From Bacteroidales bacterium UBA1219 (GTDB lineage: Bacteria; Bacteroidota; Bacteroidia; Bacteroidales; P3): a stretch of 37,803 nucleotides of DNA. The position numbers and the translations under genes were made by a program. Positions 14,722 through 22,107 of the stretch are shown here, one piece after another (position 1 is the stretch's first letter; each line of letters starts with the position of its first letter). Location: assembly GCA_002309295.1 (NCBI GenBank), contig DBXF01000040.1, positions 18,530 through 56,332 of the forward strand, given 5' to 3'. The notes below the pieces were generated by a model, which was not told the DNA's origin, made no database searches, and was given only the letters and a program-made list of their open reading frames with translations.

Positions 14722-15606
14722 TTATTTTCTTCGGCTGCGGATTACGGAGTCGACGGAAAAGAGTATCAGTCCTACCCAGATGCACGAAAAACAAACCACG
14801 TGCGAGGTGGTGAAGGGCTCCCCGAAAACCAGCACTCCCAAAAGTAGTTGCATCGAAGGCGACAGATACTGTATGAACCCCATGGTGGACAGCGGTATCC
14901 TTTCGGCGGCTTTGCCGAACCACAGCAGCGGCACGGCGGTAACCACGCCGCCGAAGGCGAGAAGCAAGGCGGTGGGCCAGTCGAAATCGTTGAGGGCGTT
15001 GTTGCCCTGCAAAAAAGTTACGACGAGATAGGCCAAGGCAGGGACGCTCATATAAATGGTCTCCACCGTGAGTGCCGAGGTGGCGTTGATGTTTATCTTT
15101 TTCCGGATTAGTCCGTAAAGGGCAAAGGTTAGCGCCAACATGATGGAAATGAATGGAAAATGCCCAAAATCGACAGTAAAGTACGTAACGCCGAACACCG
15201 CCAGCGCCAGCGACATACACTGCACTTTGTTCAAACGCTCGCGAAGGAACAGGAATCCGAAAAGCACGTTGAGCAACGGGTTTATGTAATATCCCAGACT
15301 CGACTGCACTATGTGGCCGTTGTTTATAGCCCAGATGTAAATGCCCCAGTTGGCCGAAATAAGTGCGCCGGTGAGGAAAAGCAGTAGATATTGCCCGAGG
15401 CCTTTCACTTGTCGGAAAATGGGATGCCGCCGTATGCCGATAAAAAGCGTCGCCATAAACACCATAGACCAGAACATGCGGTGGCAGAGAATCTCCACAG
15501 GAGGCACATGCTGCAACAATTTCCAGTATAATGGGAAAAATCCCCACGTCATGTAGCAGATGATGCCGTAAAAAACTCCTTTTTTATGTTCCGAAATGTG
15601 TGCCAA
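14722..15606 (-). CDS. rarD: RarD-type EamA/DMT family permease
   Basis: The 294 residues form ten hydrophobic segments, the EamA drug/metabolite transporter pattern. RarD signatures are clear: KKGVFYGIICYMTWGFFPLY near the start, EILCHRMFWS, ANWGIYIWAINNGHIVQSSLGYYINPL and, late, GFIQYLSPSMQLLLGVLVFGE. The transported substrate of RarD proteins is not firmly known, though the name comes from a chloramphenicol-sensitivity phenotype. The frame has no ATG near the expected N-terminus, and the best start is the TTG read from 15606, eight codons before KKG. The gene points toward the BASS gene and diverges from TsaC. I see no clear promoter for it. Confidence 0.88.
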   Translation of the reverse strand: MAHISEHKKGVFYGIICYMTWGFFPLYWKLLQHVPPVEILCHRMFWSMVFMATLFIGIRRHPIFRQVKGLGQYLLLFLTGALISANWGIYIWAINNGHIVQSSLGYYINPLLNVLFGFLFLRERLNKVQCMSLALAVFGVTYFTVDFGHFPFISIMLALTFALYGLIRKKININATSALTVETIYMSVPALAYLVVTFLQGNNALNDFDWPTALLLAFGGVVTAVPLLWFGKAAERIPLSTMGFIQYLSPSMQLLLGVLVFGEPFTTSHVVCFSCIWVGLILFSVDSVIRSRRK

Positions 15607-15719
15607 TTTGTGCGAAATGCGCTGATTTATAGTCTTTTAATTTGCATTGGTTACCGTAAAAGGCAATGCGAAAATACGTTTTTTTATCCAAACATCAACA
15701 ATCCATTGTTCCAAACTTT

Positions 15720-15761
15720 ATTGCCGACACGTTTTTGTTCCGTTATTTTTGTGTAATTTTG
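15720..15761 (+). promoter_or_regulatory. Promoter region of the TsaC/Sua5 gene with two -7 candidates
   Basis: TATTTTTG at 15744-15751 has ATTG 20 bases upstream (15720-15723). TAATTTTG at 15754-15761 has TTTG at 15734-15737, but the spacer is only 16. Either places transcription start shortly before the ATG at 15789 and argues against the longer open frame starting at 15666. Confidence 0.5.
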
Positions 15762-15788
15762 CAAAGTCATTTTCATAGAAAAACACAC

Positions 15789-16355
15789 ATGGAAACAGAC
15801 AAAATAATAGAACAAGCGGTTAAAGTGCTGGACTCCGGCGGGGTGATAATATATCCCACCGACACCATTTGGGGCCTTGGCTGCGACGCCACCAACCCCG
15901 AGGCCATCGAGAGACTGTGCGGGATAAAGCGCCGCGACCCCGAAAAAAGCATGCTCATCTTGTGTGCCGATTTCGAAGAGGTGCGGAAATACGTTGCCCA
16001 AATACCCGGCGCAGTGGAGGAATATCTGCTCGCTCATAAGCGTCCCACAACGGTTATCTATCCGCAGGCCCGCAATCTGCCCACGAGTCTTGTGGCTGCC
16101 GACGGAAGCATCGGCATACGTGTGCCGAAGTCCGACTTTTGTCAACGTCTGCTGAATAAGTTCGGAAAACCTATTGTAAGCACATCGGCGAATTTTGCAG
16201 GGGAAAAACCTCCCGCAAATTATCACGAGCTGGATGCGAAGCTTGTCGAGCAGGTCGATTTTCTGTTGCCTGCGGAATGTTGCGACTCCCATTGCCACGA
16301 GGGCTCGCGAATAGTAAAAATAGGGGAGGACGGAGAATTTGTTGTGATAAGATGA
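15789..16355 (+). CDS. L-threonylcarbamoyladenylate synthase (TsaC/Sua5/YrdC family)
   Basis: The 188-residue protein makes threonylcarbamoyl-AMP from threonine, bicarbonate and ATP, the first step of t6A37 modification of ANN-decoding tRNAs. The YrdC domain fills the chain: GGVIIYPTDTIWGLGCDA with the substrate pocket, then KRRDPEKSM for nucleotide binding, PTTVIYP, GIRVPKS, and the late KPIVSTSANFAGE. It lacks the extra C-terminal Sua5 domain, so it is the short form. The open frame continues upstream, but the ATG at 15789 starts at the usual place and follows two promoter-like boxes. Confidence 0.93.
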   Translation: METDKIIEQAVKVLDSGGVIIYPTDTIWGLGCDATNPEAIERLCGIKRRDPEKSMLILCADFEEVRKYVAQIPGAVEEYLLAHKRPTTVIYPQARNLPTSLVAADGSIGIRVPKSDFCQRLLNKFGKPIVSTSANFAGEKPPANYHELDAKLVEQVDFLLPAECCDSHCHEGSRIVKIGEDGEFVVIR

Positions 16356-16458
16356 AAAAAATTAAAAAAAAATGGTGTATTGTAAAATAAAATGACACAT
16401 ATAGCGTTACTCAAAAGTTATTAAAAATAAAAACACACAAAAAAACAATAATTTCATC

Positions 16459-17334
16459 ATGAAAAAAACAGTAATTTTGGCCGGACTTTTAGCATGCGTT
16501 GCACTGGTTTTCACCTCCTGCAATTCCGGCGAGGAAGAAAAAATCAAAGCACAGAAAACGATAGACTCCTTGCAGGCTATTGTTGACAACAAAAACGACG
16601 AAGTGGATGCACTTTTCGAAGTTCTGAACGAAATCGAGGACAACCTGGCAAACGTATCCTCCAAATTCGGTCAGGTGGAAGAACTGCAGCGCGGTCAGGT
16701 CGAAGGACGTAACGACGTGAAACTGAAAATCAACGACCAAATACAGCAGATTAACCAGATGATGACACAGAACAAGGAAAAAATGGCCAAGCTGAACCAG
16801 CAGATACAGTCGTCGCACAAGGAAAACACAAAACTCCAGGAGTATGTGGAAAAACTTGAGACACGTATAGCCGAGCAGGAAAGCCAGATCCAAGACCTTG
16901 TTTCGCAACTTGAACAGAAAAACATCGTTATAGAAAACCTCAACAAGGACGTGGCCACCCTCACCGAGACCAACGCTGAAAAGGACAAAGTTATCGAAGA
17001 GCAAGTTAACGACATGAACAAGGTTTACTATGTGGTGGACACCTACAAAAACCTCAAGGCCGCAGGCATTGTGAACAAATCTGGCGGATTTATCGGAATC
17101 GGCAAGAAACAACAGCTCACCAACGACGTTGATGTTTCGCTTTTCACTTGCATCGACAAACGTAAAGTAACCAACATCCAAGTCAATGCCAAAGGCGTTC
17201 AGGTGGTTTCCAAACACCCCGAAAACTCCTACGAACTGATAATCAACGAGGATAAAGTTTGCACTCACCTCAAGATAACCAACCCCACCGAATTCTGGAA
17301 AACCACAAGCTACCTTGTGATATCCACAAAATAA
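16459..17334 (+). CDS. Coiled-coil lipoprotein, conserved in Bacteroidota
   Basis: This 291-residue product begins with a lipoprotein signal peptide ending LVFTSC, so C21 should be lipidated. The next residues NSGEEE lack an inner-membrane retention pattern known for this phylum and resemble the S-x-E-type export signal of surface lipoproteins only loosely. Residues about 30-195 are a long heptad coiled coil rich in Glu, Lys and Gln. The last 90 residues form a small beta-rich domain (KSGGFIGIGKKQQL, VTNIQVNAKGVQVVSKHP, YELIINED). Database entries of this type are often called SMC-like because of the coil alone; I see no ATPase motifs. A strong terminator follows, so it is probably a single-gene unit. 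Confidence 0.75.
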   Translation: MKKTVILAGLLACVALVFTSCNSGEEEKIKAQKTIDSLQAIVDNKNDEVDALFEVLNEIEDNLANVSSKFGQVEELQRGQVEGRNDVKLKINDQIQQINQMMTQNKEKMAKLNQQIQSSHKENTKLQEYVEKLETRIAEQESQIQDLVSQLEQKNIVIENLNKDVATLTETNAEKDKVIEEQVNDMNKVYYVVDTYKNLKAAGIVNKSGGFIGIGKKQQLTNDVDVSLFTCIDKRKVTNIQVNAKGVQVVSKHPENSYELIINEDKVCTHLKITNPTEFWKTTSYLVISTK

Positions 17335-17357
17335 ATTAATCTATAGCATAGTGTTTT

Positions 17358-17390
17358 GGGGGAATTTTGTATGAAATTCCCCCTTTTTTT
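17358..17390 (+). terminator. Rho-independent terminator
   Basis: GGGGGAATTT (17358-17367), loop TGTATG, AAATTCCCCC (17374-17383) form a perfect 10-bp stem, followed by seven T (17384-17390). It lies 24 bases after the lipoprotein stop and 15 bases before the DusB start. Confidence 0.93.
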
Positions 17391-17404
17391 GAACAGACAG
17401 AGGC

Positions 17405-18385
17405 ATGGCCAAGATAGGGAACATAGATTTAGGCAGTTTTCCGCTCGTTTTGTCGCCCATGGACGACATCACAGACAAACCTTTCCGTGGCGTTTGCAAA
17501 CGCTTTGGCGCCGATCTGCTTATTACGGAGTTCATCGCTTCCGAGGCGCTGGTGCGTGAGGTGGAGAAAAGCCGCCGCAAGATGCAGTTCGAGGAGGTCG
17601 AACGCCCCATCGGCATACAGATTTTCGGCCACGACGCCGACGCCCTTACACGCTCACTGCAGTTTGTGGAGCAGGCCAACCCCGATTTTGTGGACATCAA
17701 CTGGGGCTGTCCCATGCGCAAGATTGCCGGACGCGGCGCCGGCTCGGGAGCCCTCCGCGACCCCGACCGCCTGGTGGCCATCACCGCCGACATCGTTAAA
17801 GCCTCCAAGCTGCCCGTAACGGTGAAGACGCGTCTAGGCTACGACGAAAACAGCAAACCCATCGTGGAACTTGCCGAACGTCTGCAGGATGTGGGTGTGG
17901 CCGCCATCAGCATACACGGACGTACTAAGACACAGCTCTATCGCGGCACTGCCGACTGGACTCTTATCGGCAAGGTAAAAGAAAATCCGAGGATGACGAT
18001 ACCCGTATTCGGCAACGGCGACATCACCACCCCCGAAATGGCCGACGAATACCGCCGACGCTACGGCGTGGACGGCATACTGATAGGCCGGGCCTCAATA
18101 GGCAACCCGTGGATTTTCGAGCAGACACACCATGTTATGGACGGGGAGCCGCAACGCACGATAACAGTCGCCGAAAGGGCAGAGGTCTGTCGTGAACACT
18201 TGCTCGCCGCCGTGGAGTGGAAAGGCGAACGCACAGCGGTGCTCGAAATGCGCAAACACTATTCGGGATATTTCAAAGGACTGTTCGATTTCAAGCCGTT
18301 CCGAATGAAACTGGTGTCGCTGACATCCGTCGAAGAGTTGCTGCCAGTTTTCGACGAAATTGCCGATCATTACCAAAACTGCTAA
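17405..18385 (+). CDS. dusB: tRNA-dihydrouridine synthase (DusB type)
   Basis: The 326-residue length and signatures fit Dus enzymes, which reduce uridines in the tRNA D-loop with FMN and NADPH. FMN contacts are in LSPMDDITDKPFR near the start and GNGDITTP and DGILIGRASIGNPWIF late in the barrel. The catalytic cysteine is C102 in DINWGCPMRKI; most relatives have NxGCP, so the pattern is kept. HGRTKTQLYRG holds the conserved His/Arg. A helical C-terminal tRNA-binding domain follows from about residue 245. The start ATG comes 14 bases after the terminator, so its promoter must overlap or precede that hairpin, or transcription reads through. The epimerase gene begins four bases after its stop. 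Confidence 0.93.
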   Translation: MAKIGNIDLGSFPLVLSPMDDITDKPFRGVCKRFGADLLITEFIASEALVREVEKSRRKMQFEEVERPIGIQIFGHDADALTRSLQFVEQANPDFVDINWGCPMRKIAGRGAGSGALRDPDRLVAITADIVKASKLPVTVKTRLGYDENSKPIVELAERLQDVGVAAISIHGRTKTQLYRGTADWTLIGKVKENPRMTIPVFGNGDITTPEMADEYRRRYGVDGILIGRASIGNPWIFEQTHHVMDGEPQRTITVAERAEVCREHLLAAVEWKGERTAVLEMRKHYSGYFKGLFDFKPFRMKLVSLTSVEELLPVFDEIADHYQNC

Positions 18386-18389
18386 TATT

Positions 18390-19394
18390 ATGAGAGTGCT
18401 GCTTACTGGTGCCAACGGACTTTTGGGACACAACATCATACTTCGGTTGTTGGAAGGCGGACACGAAATCAACGCCATTGTCCGCAACGCCAAGTCGTTG
18501 GTACTTAGCGATGAACGATTGAAGGTTTTCGAAGGCAGTTTTCTCGACCTCAGTGATTTACGTAAGGCGGCTGAAGGTTGCGATGCCGTTATCCACGCCG
18601 CCGCCACCACCGATATGAGCTTGTTGCACTACTCCGATTTCGAGAAGATTATTGTTCACGGCTCGCAAACGGTGATAGATGTCTGCAATGAGCTTGGAAT
18701 AAAAATTGTGGTTTATATAAGTTCCGCCAACACAATTGGTTACGGCAAAGCGGAAAAACTCGCTACCGAAACGGAGCCGATGCAGTCGCCGTTTACAGAA
18801 TCGTTCTACGCCAAAGCCAAAAAGCAGGCGGAAGAATTGTTTGTCGGACAGTCGCAACGTGCGGAAAGCCATGTGATTATCGTAAATCCAACTTTTATGC
18901 TCGGCGCTTACGACACCAAACCTAGTTCAGGGGCTATGCTCTTGGCCGCGCACCGCAAGTTTGTTACCGTTGCCACCAAGGGCGGCAAGAATTTCGTTCA
19001 TGTGGGCGATGTGGCTCAAGCGGCAGTAAACGCTCTGTCGATGGGCAGAAACGGCGAATGTTATATTGCGGGAAACCAGAATCTTACATTGCGACAATTG
19101 TACCAAATCCAGAAAAAAATGTCGGGTTATCCCAAGCATATTATTGTCCTGCCCACCGCTTTGGCAAAATGTGCTGGGGCTTTTGGCGACTTGCTTCGTC
19201 TTTGCCACATCCCAGTCTCCTTTTCTTCCGTGAATATCAGGCAGTTGTGCATTAGAGAATATTATTCGACACAAAAAGCCGTTGAAGAACTGAAAATGCC
19301 CCAAACACCTGTGGAGACGGCTGTTGCCGATAGTCTAGTATGGTTCGTCGCGGCAGGAAAAATTCGTACCACAAAAACACTTTCGAACAGATGA
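18390..19394 (+). CDS. NAD-dependent epimerase/dehydratase family protein (extended SDR)
   Basis: The 334 residues start with the dinucleotide-binding MRVLLTGANGLLGHN (TGxxGxxG) at residue 1. The extended short-chain dehydrogenase pattern continues with VIHAAATTD (residues 60-75), the active-site segment YISSANTIGYG and the YAKAK form of the YxxxK pair. NPTFMLGAYDTKPSSG and VGDVAQAAVNAL are further family motifs. Similar proteins act on sugar nucleotides or as dihydroflavonol-reductase-like enzymes; the substrate is unknown. The ATG at 18390, four bases after dusB, is preferred to an upstream TTG because it gives the Rossmann motif at the N-terminus. The stop overlaps the next start in ATGA, so translation is probably coupled. 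Confidence 0.88.
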   Translation: MRVLLTGANGLLGHNIILRLLEGGHEINAIVRNAKSLVLSDERLKVFEGSFLDLSDLRKAAEGCDAVIHAAATTDMSLLHYSDFEKIIVHGSQTVIDVCNELGIKIVVYISSANTIGYGKAEKLATETEPMQSPFTESFYAKAKKQAEELFVGQSQRAESHVIIVNPTFMLGAYDTKPSSGAMLLAAHRKFVTVATKGGKNFVHVGDVAQAAVNALSMGRNGECYIAGNQNLTLRQLYQIQKKMSGYPKHIIVLPTALAKCAGAFGDLLRLCHIPVSFSSVNIRQLCIREYYSTQKAVEELKMPQTPVETAVADSLVWFVAAGKIRTTKTLSNR

Positions 19395-19945
19395 ACAGAC
19401 TTGCCTATATAATAAAAGCCAAAACGCAGTACAACCTGCATTCTCCTTTTGTTTTCGACTTGTACAACGAGGCGCTTCTGCCGCGTGTGGATTCGAAGAA
19501 ACTTAAAACAAACACTCTGTCGGGGCACGAACGCCGCAACGCAGCTTTGATTTACAAACTTGCCGACCATTATGGCGTCAAATATATAGTTCTGTGTGGT
19601 TTCCAAAGTGGAATTCCTTTTTCCGACTGGGTTGAGAAGGAGTTGCCCCAACTCGTGGACGCATCCAATATCGATGTGAGGTCGTTGGGTGGGAAAAAGA
19701 AAGCCAATCTTCTAATCGTGTGTCCAATAGGCTGTTATGCTATGCTGAAAGAAGAAAACGAAGGCTTTATGTCCAACGACACAATTGTTGTAACCACTGA
19801 CATACACGAAGGCAAACTCGCCGAACGCCAGTGGGACGACCTCTGTTTCGACAGTTTCAACAGACTTGCCATCGATTTGTATTCGATGGGGGTGGTGTTT
19901 TTCCGCAAGGAACTGAGCGAGGAACGATACACCTTGCTGGTGTAG
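19391..19945 (+). CDS. Small HSPFV-motif protein, possibly a degenerate methyltransferase
   Basis: The 184 residues begin MNRLAYIIKAKTQYNLHSPFVF, which resembles the N-terminus of a Bacteroidota family usually annotated as class I SAM-dependent methyltransferases. The central strand YIVLCGFQSGIPF sits where the glycine-rich SAM motif should be, but the E/DxGxGxG pattern is missing. The usual members also seem longer. It may therefore be non-catalytic or a different protein altogether. The ATG at 19391 overlaps the epimerase stop (ATGA) and is preferred to the longer frame from 19340. It ends 88 bases before the convergent peptidase gene. Confidence 0.6.
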   Translation: MNRLAYIIKAKTQYNLHSPFVFDLYNEALLPRVDSKKLKTNTLSGHERRNAALIYKLADHYGVKYIVLCGFQSGIPFSDWVEKELPQLVDASNIDVRSLGGKKKANLLIVCPIGCYAMLKEENEGFMSNDTIVVTTDIHEGKLAERQWDDLCFDSFNRLAIDLYSMGVVFFRKELSEERYTLLV

Positions 19946-20010
19946 CAGAAATTACCCTAAAACCAACCATCGGCCCTCAACCCCCTCGCATTTAAAACCT
20001 CCTTGTACCT

Positions 20011-20038
20011 AATTCCGAGTTCCGAACTCCGAATTATT
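20011..20038. repeat. Heptamer-phased repeat array F (4 units)
   Basis: AATTCCG, AGTTCCG, AACTCCG, AATTATT. The stop codon of the minus-strand peptidase gene (20034-20036) lies in the last unit, so on that strand the array starts at the stop codon, as at 1853, 12408 and 14383. Confidence 0.6.
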
Positions 20039-21794
20039 TCTTCACCGTCCACTCGTAGGTGGCTTCGTTTTTCTTGCTGTCGCCGATAATGAGTCGTATT
20101 TTATTGTCGCCGGCTGTAAGGTTGTCGCTCTCCACAGTTAGCGACGACGTTTTTCCGTCGAATTCGGCGAGGGTCCATTTCCCGTTCACATAGCAATGAT
20201 AGTACGAGACACCAGAAAGGTCGTCGGACACCTTGATAATTAGTGTGTTGCCTTTTAACGGACGGGCGGTATTGAAATTGGATGGCGACGCTTTGGGCGC
20301 GGCGGTGTCCATGGCAATGGCAAAACTGCCGAAAGTCCGTACGTCGGCCACCACAAAGCCTTTCTCCACACGGCTTTGCTGTGCAAACATCTGCTTGCCC
20401 CAAGTGGAGACAATGAGCAGTTTGTCTTTCATGGTTCGGTAGCGGTCGGGGATGCGGATTTTGAGTTGGAAAGACTTATGCGGAGGCAGGTCGGTATTCA
20501 CAAGTCGAAGTGTGTAAACGGTGGAGAGCAGTTTGCCGACCCCCGGTGTCGAAGTGGTGAAATCGAGGTAGTCGTTTTCGTAAATAGTGTATTCGTCCAT
20601 CTCGAAACCGAAATCGCCTTTTTGGTGGGTGTTTTTTAGGTAATAGGCCAGCGGGATGTATCGTGCGAGTGGCTTTGGTTTAGCCGGCGCCGAGAGTTTC
20701 TGCTCCATTGACTGCACGTAGAAAGTCTTGGTGGCTTGGTTGTCGGCGAAATCGGTAACGGTGTAGGTGATGGTGTGTAAGTCGTTGTCGGTGAAATAGA
20801 TATATCCGCCATCGCTGTAGGCTTTGCACAGTCCGGCTTTGTGGCCTTTCAGCACACGGCTAAGCAGGTAGGGGGTGCGTTTGTTGATATACAACGGATA
20901 GTCAATCATGGCATTGGCGGCGCGTGTCTCTTCGAACATAAAGGCCGTGTCCTGATAGCTGTAAACCAGTTTGTCGTCGACGGTGAGGAGCACGCGATAA
21001 ACGCCGTTGCGTCCTGTGGAGCCGTCGGAACCGTCGGTGGTGTGTATGCCAAGGTAGAACTTACCGCTTATTTTCACCGTGTCGCCCACGGGACGCGGTC
21101 TTGGGGCCGCTTTGTTGCCTTTGCCTTTTTTGGGCGTGGGAGAAGTGGTCTGGGCGTAGAGCGAGAGCACTTCGTTCTTTCCGTTGATAGTGGTGTTTTC
21201 ACCGAAAGGGTAGATGCGTATGTCGTGGATGGTGGGGGAGGTGTTGTCTTTCATGTAATATCCGAACAGCAGAGGGTTGATAGTCTTGTCGTTGTCGGCG
21301 TAGCGCAGCTCGAAATGCAGGTGCGGACCGCCAGAGCCGCCAGTGTTTCCGGCATTGGCTATAAGGTCGCCGCTGCGTACGGGAAGCTCTTCGGGCGAAA
21401 TCTCCACGTCGAGGTCGAAAGTGTGGTTGGTGTATTGGTATTTATAAACCCAGTCGGCTATTTTGCCGCAGAAGTTGTTGAGGTGCATATACACGCTTTT
21501 AAAGCCGTTCGGGTGGGTGATATAAACTATTTTTCCCCCGCCATAGCCCGACACTTTGATGCGCGACACATAGCCGTCGCCGACGGCATAGACAGGCTCG
21601 CCCACCACGCCTCCGATGCGTAGGTCGAGGCCCGAATGGAAATGGTTGGAACGAAACTCTCCGAAAGTGCCCGACGCCTGAAGAGGAAGGTTGATGGGGG
21701 AGATGAAGAAATTTTGCGGGAATTTGCTTTTCTGCGAATGCAAAACGCCCACGGACAAAAGGAAAAGCACCGATATGCAGCAAAGATGTCTCAT
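20034..21794 (-). CDS. M23 (LytM) family metallopeptidase, exported
   Basis: The 586-residue protein has a signal peptide (residues 1-20, ending VLHSQ). The LytM domain follows at once: H53 and D57 in NHFHSGLDLR, H104 in VYMHLN, and H158/H160 in GGPHLHFEL, giving the full zinc and catalytic set. Such enzymes cut peptidoglycan peptide crosslinks or, in envelope complexes, act as regulators. The remaining about 390 residues are beta-rich, with several immunoglobulin-like modules and a Lys/Pro linker near 230-250 (TPKKGKGNKAAPRPRP). The open frame reaches 21836, but that start would be a TTG lying on a TAATTTTG -7 box. The ATG read from 21794 gives a normal signal peptide and is preferred. Confidence 0.87.
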   Translation of the reverse strand: MRHLCCISVLFLLSVGVLHSQKSKFPQNFFISPINLPLQASGTFGEFRSNHFHSGLDLRIGGVVGEPVYAVGDGYVSRIKVSGYGGGKIVYITHPNGFKSVYMHLNNFCGKIADWVYKYQYTNHTFDLDVEISPEELPVRSGDLIANAGNTGGSGGPHLHFELRYADNDKTINPLLFGYYMKDNTSPTIHDIRIYPFGENTTINGKNEVLSLYAQTTSPTPKKGKGNKAAPRPRPVGDTVKISGKFYLGIHTTDGSDGSTGRNGVYRVLLTVDDKLVYSYQDTAFMFEETRAANAMIDYPLYINKRTPYLLSRVLKGHKAGLCKAYSDGGYIYFTDNDLHTITYTVTDFADNQATKTFYVQSMEQKLSAPAKPKPLARYIPLAYYLKNTHQKGDFGFEMDEYTIYENDYLDFTTSTPGVGKLLSTVYTLRLVNTDLPPHKSFQLKIRIPDRYRTMKDKLLIVSTWGKQMFAQQSRVEKGFVVADVRTFGSFAIAMDTAAPKASPSNFNTARPLKGNTLIIKVSDDLSGVSYYHCYVNGKWTLAEFDGKTSSLTVESDNLTAGDNKIRLIIGDSKKNEATYEWTVKK

Positions 21795-21833
21795 GTGTCG
21801 AAAGAGTTTCTTGATTTGTAAAAAGAACTTCTG

Positions 21834-21841
21834 CAAAATTA
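21834..21841 (-). promoter_or_regulatory. -7 box of the M23 peptidase gene
   Basis: On the minus strand it reads TAATTTTG. No -33 TTTG is visible at the right distance. Its position decides the start at 21794 rather than 21836. Confidence 0.5.
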
Positions 21842-22054
21842 CGCAATTTGCAAAGTAAAAGCATGTGAGTTTCTAGTCAATTTTTAACAATGCGATGTGA
21901 AATGTCTCCCTGCGATATTTTTTTGTCGTCATTTATGTTGTTGTACAAGACTTTATGCCATTACATTACACGTAGTTGAACCGGCTTGAAATTATTGCAA
22001 GTGCGATGTTTAAAAAAAATGGCCGTATTTTTAGGAAAAACCGTTTTTTTTGCG

Positions 22055-22062
22055 TAATTTTG
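22055..22062 (+). promoter_or_regulatory. -7 box of the topoisomerase IV A gene
   Basis: TAATTTTG, 45 bases before the ATG at 22108. The -33 position holds only TTAG (22031-22034). I see nothing else recognisable in the 313-base gap between the two divergent start codons (21795-22107). Confidence 0.55.
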
Positions 22063-22107
22063 CAAGGAATTTTACGTATTTGAAAACGAAGAAATATTTA
22101 TAGAACA

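Noticed and set aside
14648..15111. Plus-strand frames over the 3' part of the RarD gene, one starting in the heptamer array
   Set aside because: Their reading is only the repeat (SLITHHSSLF) and antisense of conserved membrane segments of RarD.
16391..16423. Ten-codon frame ahead of the lipoprotein gene (MTHIALLKSY) as a leader peptide
   Set aside because: No attenuator hairpins or codon bias support it; it is as expected by chance.
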